Both the position numbers and the translations under genes were made by a program. A stretch of DNA of 33,061 nt from assembly GCA_945861155.1 (NCBI GenBank), contig CAMATN010000047.1, positions 1 to 33,061 of the forward strand, read 5' to 3'. Position 1 is the first letter of the stretch. Every line of letters starts with the position of its first letter. This document shows positions 23,572 to 31,715 of this stretch, piece by piece. Below the pieces are notes generated by a model. The model saw only the letters and a program-made list of their open reading frames with translations. It made no database searches and was not told the DNA's origin. This stretch comes from Rhizobium sp. Q54. Lineage in GTDB: Bacteria > Pseudomonadota > Alphaproteobacteria > ATCC43930 > CGMCC-115725.

Positions 23572-25143
23572 ATGAACCGATGGCAGAAGCTCGCCTCGGC
23601 GGTGACCCTGTCATGGGCCGTGGCCCTTGGCGGCGCGGGTTCCGCGGCGGCGCAGACCGAACCCGCCCCGGCCAAACCCGCCCAGGCCAAACCCGAAGGC
23701 GAGATGCGGTTCGCGGTTTACGTGACAATCGCGCCGGCGTGGCTGGATCCGGGGGAGGCTGGCCCGGCGTTCCTGACGCCGTACTGGTTCATGTACGGGC
23801 TGCACGACGCGATGCTGAAGCCGATGCCCGGTCAGCGCATGGCGAACAGCCTCGCCGAATCCTGGTCGATGAGCGAGGACCAGCTCGTCTACGAATTCAT
23901 TTTGCGCAAGGGCCTCAAATTCCACAACGGCGACCCGTTCACCGCCGAGGACGTGGCGTTCAGCTTCAAGCGCGCGAAGGGGGCGCAGCTGCATGAAAAG
24001 GTAAAGGAGGTCGTGATCGTCGATCCGCACAAGGTGCGGTTCGTGCTGCATGAGCCGTGGCCGGACTTCATGACGTTCTACGGCACGCTGGCCAGCGCCG
24101 CCGCCTGGATCACCCCCAAGAACTATTTCGAGAAGGTCGGCGCCGACGGCTTCAAGAAACAGCCGATCGGTCTTGGCCCCTACAAATTCGTCAGCATGAA
24201 GCCGGGCATCGAACTGGTGATGGAGGCGAACGAGGATTACTGGCGCAAGGTGCCGTCGGTCAAACGCCTGGTGTTTCACAGCGTGCCGGAAGCGACCACC
24301 CGCCTCGCGATGCTGAAGCGGGGCGAGGTGGATGTCGCCTACCTGCTGGAAGGCCAACTCGGCGAGTCGATCAGGAACGACCCGAAGCTGAAGCTGGTGT
24401 TTTCGGGCGGCGTCGCCACCAACTTCCTCGATTTCTTCGATATGTGGGACCCGAAATCGCCGTGGGCGGACCAGCGCGTGCGCAAGGCCGCGAGCCTCGC
24501 GCTCGACCGCAAGGCGATCAGCGACGCCGATACGCTCGGCGCCTCCAAGCCCAACGGCAATGTCGTGCTGCGAAGCATGGAATACGCGCTGCCGATCGAT
24601 GCCGATCCCTACGATCCGGCGCAGGCGAAAAAGCTGCTGGCGGAGGCGGGCTATCCGAACGGGTTCGACGCCGGCGATTTGTATGCCGTGCCGCCGTACT
24701 TCAACACTGGCGAGGCAATTGGCGGGTATCTCGGCGCCGTCGGCATCCGGACAAAGCTGCGCACGATGGAGCGGGCCACGTTCTTTTCGGCGCTGGGCAC
24801 GAAGAAGCTCAAGGGCGTGTGCTTTTGCAGTATCGCCATTTACGGCAACGCCTCGACCCGCATGTCGGAGGTCGTGCTGAGCACCGGCACCTATGCCTAT
24901 GGCGGGTACCCCGACATCGATGAATTGTACAAGCGGCAGCTGACCGAGACCGACCCCAAGAAGCGCGAGGCGATGCTGCACGAGATTCAGAAAACCCTGC
25001 ACGAGCGGACGCGGTTCGCGCCGATCTGGGACTATTTCTGGCCGAGCGGGATCGGGCCGCGCGTCGAGGAGGTCTCGCTGATGAAGATCGATCCGTTTCC
25101 GTGGGCGGCGCCGCTGGAGGATGTGACACTGAAGCGGCCGTGA
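23572..25143 (+). CDS. ABC transporter solute-binding protein, family 5 (copy 2, tandem paralog)
   Basis: 523 residues, aligned end to end with the preceding gene (by eye roughly 80% identical), including signal peptide, ribosome site (AAGGAAGGAAAAGCGACG before the ATG) and C-terminus. It differs in the mature N-terminus, where a PAPAKPAQAKPEG stretch adds five residues, and at scattered ligand-cleft positions, for example YVEQ to YFEK after the conserved VPK/TPK and LDESLAK to LEGQLGE. A fairly recent tandem duplication is the simple reading. The two may bind related but different ligands. The gap between them is 44 bases, so they are probably cotranscribed. No transporter genes are nearby. 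Confidence 0.93.
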   Translation: MNRWQKLASAVTLSWAVALGGAGSAAAQTEPAPAKPAQAKPEGEMRFAVYVTIAPAWLDPGEAGPAFLTPYWFMYGLHDAMLKPMPGQRMANSLAESWSMSEDQLVYEFILRKGLKFHNGDPFTAEDVAFSFKRAKGAQLHEKVKEVVIVDPHKVRFVLHEPWPDFMTFYGTLASAAAWITPKNYFEKVGADGFKKQPIGLGPYKFVSMKPGIELVMEANEDYWRKVPSVKRLVFHSVPEATTRLAMLKRGEVDVAYLLEGQLGESIRNDPKLKLVFSGGVATNFLDFFDMWDPKSPWADQRVRKAASLALDRKAISDADTLGASKPNGNVVLRSMEYALPIDADPYDPAQAKKLLAEAGYPNGFDAGDLYAVPPYFNTGEAIGGYLGAVGIRTKLRTMERATFFSALGTKKLKGVCFCSIAIYGNASTRMSEVVLSTGTYAYGGYPDIDELYKRQLTETDPKKREAMLHEIQKTLHERTRFAPIWDYFWPSGIGPRVEEVSLMKIDPFPWAAPLEDVTLKRP

Positions 25144-25154
25144 GCGGCATTGCA

Positions 25155-25219
25155 GCGAGCGTAGGGCGGAAAAGCGGAGCGCCTTCCGCCAAATCGGCCA
25201 TTGCGATGCGTCGGCTGCG
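25155..25219. repeat. left flanking repeat of the toxin-antitoxin pair (GTAGGGCGGA element)
   Basis: Starts GCGAGCGTAGGGCGGAAAAG, continues to GCGCCTTCCGCCAAAT and ends GTCGGCTGCG. The same start, middle and end blocks recur at 25894-25947. GTAGGGCGG...CCGCC is a widespread intergenic palindromic repeat; another copy is at 31107. Confidence 0.7.
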
Positions 25220-25252
25220 TGGAGATGCTATGTTCGACTCACGGAGGGTGAG

Positions 25253-25498
25253 ATGGATAAGACTGTCGGAGTGACGATCCCGGTCGAGCCGGCGGCGGCG
25301 GCGGCGCTTGCCGACGCGCGCAATCGCGAGGCCGTTGGCCGGCTCGTCAGCCGCGTACTCCGCCCGGGGTCAGGCCCGACCCCGCTGGCCCGGGCGATCG
25401 CCGATATGAAAGCCGATGCGAGAGCGGCCAGCCTCAGCGATGCGGATATCGACGCCGAGCTTGCCGCCTATAACGCCGAGCGGCGCGACCGCGATTGA
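25253..25498 (+). CDS. putative antitoxin of a PIN toxin-antitoxin pair (81 aa)
   Basis: Small, Ala-rich protein starting MDKTVGVTIP, with a helical basic middle (RNREAVGRLVSRVLRPG) and an acidic C-terminal helix containing SLSDADIDAELAAYNAERRD, an end pattern common in antitoxins partnering PIN toxins. No DNA-binding fold is certain; the opening VTIPVEP may be a short beta strand. GGAGG lies at 25243-25247, before the ATG. Its stop overlaps the toxin start (TTGA at 25495-25498), so the pair is coupled, the normal arrangement with the antitoxin first. Confidence 0.75.
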   Translation: MDKTVGVTIPVEPAAAAALADARNREAVGRLVSRVLRPGSGPTPLARAIADMKADARAASLSDADIDAELAAYNAERRDRD

Positions 25499-25893
25499 TT
25501 GTTTTCGACGCCTCAACTCTCGTAAGCGCAGCCCTCAAGGCGAACAGCATTCCCGAGCGAGCGTTGTTGCGCGCCGAAGAGGTTGATGTGTTCGCGCTCT
25601 CCGCCGCAGTCGATGCCGAATTCGCGGAGGTTCTCAGTCGGCCGAAATTCGCGCGCGCCATTCCGCTCGCGCGGCGCGACGGTTTGCTGCGAATTCTGCG
25701 AGATGCGGCTATCTGGTTCGATCCCACCGTGCGGGTAACCGATTGCCGCGATGCAAAAGACGACAAGTATCTGGAGCTTGCCCTCACCGCTGGCGCCGAG
25801 ATCATCGTCAGCAGCGATGAGGATCTCCTGGTACTTAACCCGTGGCGGGGTGTGCGTATTCTCAATCCCACCGACTATCTGGCGTTTGTCTGA
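25495..25893 (+). CDS. PIN-domain toxin
   Basis: Predicted Mg-dependent ribonuclease of the PIN toxin family. 132 residues, normal size: the opening VFDASTLVSAAL gives the first conserved Asp, EFAEVLSRPKF the Glu, DCRDAKDDKYLELALTAGAE the next acidic pair, and SSDEDLLVL the last. The start is TTG at 25495 overlapping the antitoxin stop; no better ATG is present. The stop at 25891-25893 directly abuts a copy of the flanking repeat. It likely cleaves RNA when freed from the antitoxin; the target is unknown. Confidence 0.9.
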   Translation: MIVFDASTLVSAALKANSIPERALLRAEEVDVFALSAAVDAEFAEVLSRPKFARAIPLARRDGLLRILRDAAIWFDPTVRVTDCRDAKDDKYLELALTAGAEIIVSSDEDLLVLNPWRGVRILNPTDYLAFV

Positions 25894-25987
25894 GCGAGCG
25901 TAGGTGGAATGCGTAGCGCCTTCCGCCAAATAGCGCAGTCGGCTGCGGTCTTCCGATGGCGGATTACGCTTTGCTTTTCCGCCCTAC
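25894..25987. repeat. right flanking repeat, also forming a long inverted repeat
   Basis: 25894-25947 repeats the start (GCGAGCGTAGG), middle (GCGCCTTCCGCCAAAT) and end (GTCGGCTGCG) blocks of 25155-25219. It is followed by GGCGGATTACGC and TTTTCCGCCCTAC (to 25987), which is the inverted counterpart of the GTAGGGCGG start, so the whole stretch can fold back on itself. Confidence 0.7.
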
Positions 25988-26029
25988 GGGGTCAACATCC
26001 ACCCAACACTACGAAGGAAACGTTTCCGA

Positions 26030-26878
26030 ATGAAAACCAACACGAAGGGCAAGCCAGTCGCCGTGGTGATCGGCGCCACCTCCAAGTGGCAGTCGGATGG
26101 CCGCAATACCTTGCTGGCGCATGGCAAGACGGTGGATGACAGCGAGTTGCCGGTCGGGGTGCGCTGGGGCGTCGGCGGCGCCGTCGCGCAGAAATTCGCG
26201 CAGGAGGGTTTCTTCACCGTGCTGACGACCCGCAAGGAGGCCAATGCCGCGAGACTGGCGACGGCCATCCGCGAGCAGGGCGGCGAGTGCATGATCGTCG
26301 AATTGGACCTCGTCTCGCAGGATTCGATCGCGGCGGCGTTCGCCACGATCCGTAGCGACGCCGGCGACCCGGACGTCCTGGTCTACAACGCGGGCTATCT
26401 GGAAGGCCGCGATCTGCCTCCCGAGAAGGAACTGCTCGAAAACATCCCGGTGGAGATGTTCGACACCACGCAGCACATCGCTTGCCGCGGACCCTTTCTG
26501 GTCGCCAAGGAAGTCTTGCCGGCGATGCGCAAGAAAGGCGCGGGGTCGTTCTTTTTCTCCAACAACTCCAGTTCGTTGCGCGGCAAGAAGCGCATGACCG
26601 GACAGTCGCTGTACTATCCCAGGGTCATGATGCGCACGCTGGCGCAGGTGCTGACCGAGGAATATTCCGAGCACGGCGTGCATGTGGCCAACATCGTGAT
26701 CGACGGCAGCATCGATTCACCCGGCAGCCGGGCGTTGCCGCGCAACCAGAACCGCCCCGATCTCCAGATCAACCCGGTAAAGATCGCCGACGCGTTCTAT
26801 TATCTGCACATCCAGGACCGGTCGTGCTGGACGCACGAGCTTCAGCTCACGCCCTTTGCAACCAAGCCGAGCTACTGA
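26030..26878 (+). CDS. atypical short-chain dehydrogenase/reductase (SDR)
   Basis: 282 residues of SDR-type Rossmann fold, but with two oddities. The glycine-rich cofactor loop (normally TGxxxGxG) is split: GATSKW at 15-20 is followed by about 26 extra residues, including a charged HGKTVDDSE stretch, before GVGGAVAQKFA. The usual active site YxxxK is not readable; the matching place has SLYYPRVMMRTL, where an Arg sits at the Lys position. The core VLVYNAGY, the Ser-rich FFSNNSSS strand and the end TPFATKPSY support the fold. GAAGGA lies upstream of the ATG. It may be an altered-activity or non-enzymatic SDR. It lies after the PIN module and before a convergent amidohydrolase gene. Confidence 0.82.
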   Translation: MKTNTKGKPVAVVIGATSKWQSDGRNTLLAHGKTVDDSELPVGVRWGVGGAVAQKFAQEGFFTVLTTRKEANAARLATAIREQGGECMIVELDLVSQDSIAAAFATIRSDAGDPDVLVYNAGYLEGRDLPPEKELLENIPVEMFDTTQHIACRGPFLVAKEVLPAMRKKGAGSFFFSNNSSSLRGKKRMTGQSLYYPRVMMRTLAQVLTEEYSEHGVHVANIVIDGSIDSPGSRALPRNQNRPDLQINPVKIADAFYYLHIQDRSCWTHELQLTPFATKPSY

Positions 26879-26979
26879 ATCGCGTCGCGCGCCCTGGACG
26901 ATCCGCCCTGGACGGCCGTAACGAAGACGCGAGGCCGCGATGTAGGTCGCGGTCGCGCGCCGGTCGCGACTTGGCTTCT

Positions 26980-27004
26980 AAAAAAACGGCGCCCGATCGG
27001 GCCG
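26980..27004 (-). terminator. terminator of the leftward amidohydrolase gene
   Basis: On the minus strand a GC-rich hairpin (27004-26987, built on CGGCCCGATCGGGCGCCG) is followed by seven T (26986-26980), eight bases after the stop at 27012. Confidence 0.65.
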
Positions 27005-27011
27005 GATCAAA

Positions 27012-28043
27012 TTACAGCCGGTAGAACCGCGATGCGGCGCCGGCGAACAGATCGGCTTTTTCCGACACGGAGGCGCCGCTCGCGAGCCGTTTGAACGCGT
27101 TGAACAGCACCGGATAGCCGCACGCGCCCTTGTCGACCGGGAAATTGCTTTCAAACATGCAGCGGCTGGCGCCGAAAGCCTCGACGCAGGTATCGACATA
27201 GGGCCGCCAGGCATTGGCCATCTCTCCCGATGACGGCGGCAGCGGCGCCGTGTGAAAATCGAAGGCGTTGACGACCATCGCCAACCCGCCGAGCTTTACA
27301 TACACGTTCGGGCAGGCAGACAGCGCCTTGATGTCAGCGCGCCAACCCGGGAACACCTCGTCGCGCTTGTAGGGGCCGACCCCGAGCGGACCGCCGAAAT
27401 GGTTGAGCACGATCTTTACGTCCGGGCATTCGCGCGCCAATTCGGTCAGGGTCTTGATCTGTGGGTGATAAATCCATGCCTCGAAGGTCAAGTCGTGCGC
27501 CGGCAGCCGCTTGAGGCCGCGGCGGAAGGTCGGGTCGTCCATCAGCCCCGCCGGCGGCACGTAGGACGAGGCGCCGACGATCGCCGGATCATGCGCCGCG
27601 ATATGGCGAATGCCGCGAAACCGCCCCCCGGCAGCGGCAATCTGCCCTTCGAGCACCGCATCGACATTCGGCAGCCGCAAATCGGCGAAACTGACGATGC
27701 CGGCACAGATTTTGGTCTTGCCGCCGCGCCGATCGCCCTCCTCGGCAATCGCCCGGACGAACTCGCTTTCGCCGATCGCTCGCATCTCCTCGGGACCGCT
27801 GGTGCGATAGCCCGAACCGCACTGGATGAAGACGGTCGCGACGATGTTGTGCCCCGAGTTGACGTCGGCCAGCAGTTCGTCGAGCAGATAGCGGCTGCCC
27901 GGGTGATCCCAGAGATGATGGTGCGGGTCAACGATCGGCAGATCCGGTTCGAGTATCTCCTCGGTCAGCTTGCCGAGCCATCCGGCATCGGGCAGCGGGC
28001 GGGGATAGGCACGGGGATCGGCGCGGGGATCGGACGACGGCAT
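27012..28043 (-). CDS. amidohydrolase-2 family hydrolase (second copy type)
   Basis: 343 residues; the metal-site motif is canonical here (IVDPHHHLWDH near 35, giving the HxH), then a conserved IVATVFIQCGSGYR, RGIRHIAAHDP, the barrel strand end VKIVLNHFGGP and CMFESNFPVDK near the end. Such enzymes open lactones or cleave related esters, or decarboxylate. It is only distantly similar to the amidohydrolase at 21102 and longer. GGGAG lies eight bases upstream of the ATG at 28043, whereas the open frame continues to 28277. It reads leftward, divergent from the LLM gene at 28277 across 233 bases that hold the promoters. Confidence 0.88.
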   Translation of the reverse strand: MPSSDPRADPRAYPRPLPDAGWLGKLTEEILEPDLPIVDPHHHLWDHPGSRYLLDELLADVNSGHNIVATVFIQCGSGYRTSGPEEMRAIGESEFVRAIAEEGDRRGGKTKICAGIVSFADLRLPNVDAVLEGQIAAAGGRFRGIRHIAAHDPAIVGASSYVPPAGLMDDPTFRRGLKRLPAHDLTFEAWIYHPQIKTLTELARECPDVKIVLNHFGGPLGVGPYKRDEVFPGWRADIKALSACPNVYVKLGGLAMVVNAFDFHTAPLPPSSGEMANAWRPYVDTCVEAFGASRCMFESNFPVDKGACGYPVLFNAFKRLASGASVSEKADLFAGAASRFYRL

Positions 28044-28276
28044 GGCATTCTCCCGGGAGCTGACTGGATAGCGGCGATTACTGGCGAATCGTCTGGCAAA
28101 ATCTACCCGAAACCGATTGGCGGCAGAAGACCGCGCGATCGGCATCAGCGGCCGGCGTGCTCGCATGATCGCCCGCTGCTCTCCTACGCGCGCGCCTGAC
28201 TGGCGCTTGCGGCAGGCGCGCGCCTGTGAAAGCATTTCCGAACCTGGCGACACACGACGAACGAGGGAGCGCTCCA

Positions 28277-29371
28277 ATGGATGTCGGCATGATGATGGTG
28301 TTCGCCAGCTATGGCTGGGAGGACTGCTCCGACGCTCGCGTGTGGGACGAGGAGATCCGGCTGGCTCGGCTCGCCGCCGATCTGGGCTTCGACTGCCTGT
28401 GGTCGGCGGAGCACCATTTCAACGACTACTCGTTCGTGCCCGACAATATCCACCTGATGACGTACCTGTCGGCGCTCTGCCCCGACATCGATCTGGGCAC
28501 CGCCGCCGTTATCGTGCCGTGGCACGATCCGCTCCGCGTCGCCGAGAATGCGGCCGTGCTCGACCTTCTGAGCAAGGGCCGGCTTCGTCTCGGTCTCGGG
28601 CGCGGCCTCGCGCGGCGAGAGTTTGCCGCCTTCCGCTTGAGCATGGACGAATCGCGCGAGCGCTTCGACGAGGCCGCTCCGATGATCATCAACGCCCTGA
28701 AGACCGGCTTCATCGAGGGCGACGGCAAATTCTATAAGCAGCCGCGCATCGAGATCCGCCCGCGGCCGCAGCACTCTTTCGATGGCCGCATCTACGCTGT
28801 TGCATCGAGCGAAGAATCGGTCGACTCGGCCGCCAAGCTCGGCGCCCATATGGTCATGTTCGCCGACCGGCCTTGGGAGATGCGGGCGCCGGTGATCGAG
28901 CGCGGTCGCGAACTCCACCGCAAGTATCATGGCACCGAGCCGCCGCGGGTCATGCTGACGGAGTTCTGCGTGTGCGGCTCCAATCTCGATGAGACAGAGG
29001 CGGAGGCGCGCCAATATCAGGGGAAATTCGTCGAAAGCAATTTCTACCACTATGAATTCCTGGGCGACCATTTCAAGACCGTAAAGGGCTACGACTCCTA
29101 TCAGCAGAAGGCGGAGATCGCTCGAAAGACTGGTCTCGAGGGCGCGGTCACCGGCTTCATGCAAGCGGCGAGCTGGGGCACGCCCGACAAGATCCTGCGC
29201 GGGCTCGAAGAGCGCCGGAAGATCGTCGGCGATTTCGAGCTCAACGTAGCCTTCCGCTTCGGCGGCACGCCTTACGCGGTCGCCGAGCGGGGTCTGAAGC
29301 TCTTTGCCAAGGAGGTGCTTCCGGTGCTCAAGTCGCAATCATCGACCAAGGATCGCGTCGCGGCCGAGTGA
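28277..29371 (+). CDS. LLM-class flavin-dependent monooxygenase (luciferase-like)
   Basis: Second luciferase-like barrel, 364 residues, different subfamily from that at 18533: RLAADLGFDCLWSAEHHFNDY (shown in part as GFDCLWSAEHHF), a SKGRLRLGLGRGLARREF strand, a FDEAAPMIINAL helix, and C-terminal GTPDKILRGLEERRKIVG and LFAKEVLPVL. It would oxidise an organic substrate with reduced flavin and oxygen. The start ATG at 28277 has GAGGGAG upstream; the longer frame to 28226 lacks family similarity. No flavin reductase gene is near; the three SDR and DDN-type genes close by could be parts of the same pathway. Confidence 0.9.
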   Translation: MDVGMMMVFASYGWEDCSDARVWDEEIRLARLAADLGFDCLWSAEHHFNDYSFVPDNIHLMTYLSALCPDIDLGTAAVIVPWHDPLRVAENAAVLDLLSKGRLRLGLGRGLARREFAAFRLSMDESRERFDEAAPMIINALKTGFIEGDGKFYKQPRIEIRPRPQHSFDGRIYAVASSEESVDSAAKLGAHMVMFADRPWEMRAPVIERGRELHRKYHGTEPPRVMLTEFCVCGSNLDETEAEARQYQGKFVESNFYHYEFLGDHFKTVKGYDSYQQKAEIARKTGLEGAVTGFMQAASWGTPDKILRGLEERRKIVGDFELNVAFRFGGTPYAVAERGLKLFAKEVLPVLKSQSSTKDRVAAE

Positions 29372-29400
29372 GTTGGCGTAAAGGGCGGCTGTGGACGGCG

Positions 29401-30153
29401 TCACTGAAAATAACGTCCCGAGTCGATGACGATTGATTGGCCGGTCATGGTTTCGGTGCGGCACATCGTGACCACCATGTCGGCGCAGTCGTCCTTGTCG
29501 GCGGGTTTTTTGAGGAGCGAGGTGGCGGCGGAGTTCTGGATCTGCTCGGAGCGGAGGTTGGAGGTCGCTCGCGTGCCCTCCAGCAGGCCCGGCGCGACGC
29601 AATTGACCAGCGTCTCGGGCGCCAAGGCCACTGCCATGCAGCGCGTCAGGTGGATCAGGCCCGCCTTCGACACCGCGTAGGCGATCGACGAGCCGGTCGG
29701 CCCGACCCCCGATACCGACGCGATGTTGACGATGCGCCCCCGGCCTTGGGCCTTCATGACCGGCGCCACCGCCTTCGTGAGCCGCATCGGCCCGGTCAGG
29801 TTGACGGCGATGATCTTGTCCCATACGTCGATCGTAAGATTGTCGAGGTCGGCGAACGGGATCGCCTTGTTGTAGGCGGCGTCGTTGACGAGAATGTCGA
29901 GACGGCCGAAGCGCCCGGTCACGTCGCCGACCAGCCGCTCCACCGCCGCGCCGTCGGTAATGTCGCAGGCGAATGCAGCGGCGTTGATCTGATATCGCGA
30001 TGTCAGCTCGCGGGCGACGCCCTCGGCCTGGTCGCGGCTCTGGGCATACATGACGGCGATATGCACGCCCTCCGTCGCCAATGCGTGACAGATGCGCTGC
30101 CCGAGCCCGCCATTGCCGCCCGTGACCAGCGCAACCGCGCCCGTGAGTTCCAT
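29401..30153 (-). CDS. SDR-family dehydrogenase/reductase (FabG-like)
   Basis: 250 residues with a normal SDR layout: cofactor loop TGGNGGLG near 11-18, NDAAYNK in place of the NAG motif, Ser in NIASVSG, and the active-site YAVSKAG. Predicted NAD(P)-linked oxidation or reduction of an alcohol/ketone, soluble. GGGAG lies upstream of the ATG at 30153; the frame is open to 30684 but that part lies antisense to the next gene. It converges on the LLM gene (29371) with 29 bases between, and is divergent from another SDR gene at 30263 across 109 bases. Confidence 0.9.
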   Translation of the reverse strand: MELTGAVALVTGGNGGLGQRICHALATEGVHIAVMYAQSRDQAEGVARELTSRYQINAAAFACDITDGAAVERLVGDVTGRFGRLDILVNDAAYNKAIPFADLDNLTIDVWDKIIAVNLTGPMRLTKAVAPVMKAQGRGRIVNIASVSGVGPTGSSIAYAVSKAGLIHLTRCMAVALAPETLVNCVAPGLLEGTRATSNLRSEQIQNSAATSLLKKPADKDDCADMVVTMCRTETMTGQSIVIDSGRYFQ

Positions 30154-30262
30154 CAGCTTTCTCCCGTATGGGGGCACCGCGCCCGCCGGTTCGGCGGCGT
30201 TTTCACCTATCGTCAGATTCTGAGTACTATCGCGATAACGAACCATCCGAAAGGCCTCGCGA

Positions 30263-31096
30263 ATGGACATCTCCGGCAAGACCGCCATCGTCACCGGCGC
30301 CGCTTCCGGCATCGGGCTGGGCATCGCGACCGCGCTCGCCGAGGCCGGCGCGAAATTGGTCATGGCCGATATCCAGAAAGACGCGGTCGAAGAGGCGGCC
30401 CATGGCCTCTCCGGCACCAACAAGCGCGTGATGCCGGTCAGGATCGATGTGACGCAGGAACAATCGGTGCTCGATGCCCTGGCGGAAGCCGAACGCAATT
30501 TCGGCAAGCTCCACATTGCCTGCAACAATGCCGGCGTGCCGATGCACGGCACAAGGATGATAGACGTGCCGCCTCGCGACTGGGAATTCGCGATGGGGGT
30601 GAACATCTGGGGGATCATCCACGGTATCCGCCACTTCGTCCCGGCCATCCTCAGGCACGGCGAAGAAGGGCATGTCGTCAACACCGCCTCGGTCGCCGGC
30701 TTTCAGAATCGCCGCGGCACCAACCAGGGGCCGTATTCGATGAGCAAATACGCCGCCCTGTCCCTGTCCGAAGCGTTGGAGCACGAGCTGGAAGGCACCA
30801 ATGTCGGCGTATCGGTTCCGTGCCCCGGTCCGATCAACACGAATATCGCTCGCGGCGCGCGCAACCGTCCCGACCACATGGGCGGGCCGCAAATCCGCGC
30901 CAATGACGAAGCGGTATTGGCTGAGCGCCTCGCCACGACCGGTCTCGATCCCAAGACGGTGGGCGAGCGCGTCGTCGACGCGATCCGCACGAAGAATTTC
31001 TACGCCTTCGTCGGCGCCGTTCCCGCCGAAATCATCAAGGCCCGCCACCGCCGCATCGAGGATGCCCTGAACAGCCCGTGGGTTACCCATTACTGA
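30263..31096 (+). CDS. SDR-family dehydrogenase/reductase
   Basis: 277 residues with clear classical-SDR motifs: TGAASGIG near 11-18, acidic residue at the end of strand two (MADIQKD), NNAGVP, Ser in NTASVAG, and YSMSKYA for the catalytic Tyr/Lys. The C-terminal part has PCPGPINTNI, IRTKNFYAFVG and a long basic tail. An acidic residue after strand two favours NAD. Start ATG at 30263; no strong ribosome site is seen before it. It is divergent from the other SDR gene, and a dispersed repeat follows its stop. Confidence 0.92.
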   Translation: MDISGKTAIVTGAASGIGLGIATALAEAGAKLVMADIQKDAVEEAAHGLSGTNKRVMPVRIDVTQEQSVLDALAEAERNFGKLHIACNNAGVPMHGTRMIDVPPRDWEFAMGVNIWGIIHGIRHFVPAILRHGEEGHVVNTASVAGFQNRRGTNQGPYSMSKYAALSLSEALEHELEGTNVGVSVPCPGPINTNIARGARNRPDHMGGPQIRANDEAVLAERLATTGLDPKTVGERVVDAIRTKNFYAFVGAVPAEIIKARHRRIEDALNSPWVTHY

Positions 31097-31106
31097 CGCC
31101 GGCGTT

Positions 31107-31211
31107 GTAGGGCGGATCAGCGAAGCGTAATCCGCCGGGGCGCGCCGATTTGGCGGAATGCCCCGCGGGTCAAGCCCGCGGGCTTTGGCTCACGCGCTTT
31201 TCCGCCCTACT
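31107..31211. repeat. palindromic GTAGGGCGGA dispersed repeat
   Basis: Starts TGTAGGGCGGATCAGCGAAG, has a central inverted GATTTGGCGGAAT part and a CCCGCGGG...CCCGCGGG pair, and ends CTTTTCCGCCCTACTCG, the inverse of the start. Same family as at 25155 and 25894, about 105 bases, between the SDR and DDN-type genes. Confidence 0.75.
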
Positions 31212-31239
31212 CGATCGCTGAGAAGAGGGAGTGCAAAGG

Positions 31240-31701
31240 ATGACCCAGGCCAAGCTCGCGCCAAACCTTCCGGAGTGGATGGTGGACCATGCGAACCGCT
31301 ATATATCCAGCGGCGGCGCCGACGGTCACATCTACAAGATGACCCAGCCGGGCCGGCCGGAGTTGGCAGTGCCGTCGCTGCTGTTAACGACGACCGGCCG
31401 GAAGTCAGGAGAGCGGTTCATCTTCCCGCTGTTCTACGGGAAGGCCGGTGAGGGTTATTTCGTGATCGCCTCGAAAGGCGGGGCGCCTCAACACCCCGGC
31501 TGGTACCGTAATATCCTCGCCAACCCGGACGTCGAAATGCAAGTCGGGACCGCGACGATCAAGGCGCGGGCCAGGACCGCCACGGGCGAGGAACGGGCGC
31601 GGCTTTGGGAAAAGTCGCTGGAGTTCTGGCCGCCCTATGCTGATTACCAGCGCAAGACCGAGCGCGAGATCCCCGTGGTGGTGCTGGATCCTGTCGGCTA
31701 G
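31240..31701 (+). CDS. DDN-type deazaflavin/nitroreductase-family protein
   Basis: 153 residues, small split-barrel fold related to the F420-dependent nitroreductase Ddn: visible pieces are LLLTTTGRKSGE (the cofactor phosphate-binding TxGRxSG) and RFIFPLFYG, FVIASKGGAPQHPGWYRN (nearly diagnostic KGGAPxHPxWYxN) and VEMQVGTATIKARART. The family uses F420, FMN or heme in different members, so the cofactor is not settled. ATG at 31240 is chosen since GGGAG (31228-31232) lies seven bases before it; a GTG at 31231 is possible. It converges with the MFS gene (14 bases apart). Confidence 0.88.
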   Translation: MTQAKLAPNLPEWMVDHANRYISSGGADGHIYKMTQPGRPELAVPSLLLTTTGRKSGERFIFPLFYGKAGEGYFVIASKGGAPQHPGWYRNILANPDVEMQVGTATIKARARTATGEERARLWEKSLEFWPPYADYQRKTEREIPVVVLDPVG

Positions 31702-31715
31702 GGCGAGGTCTGCGA

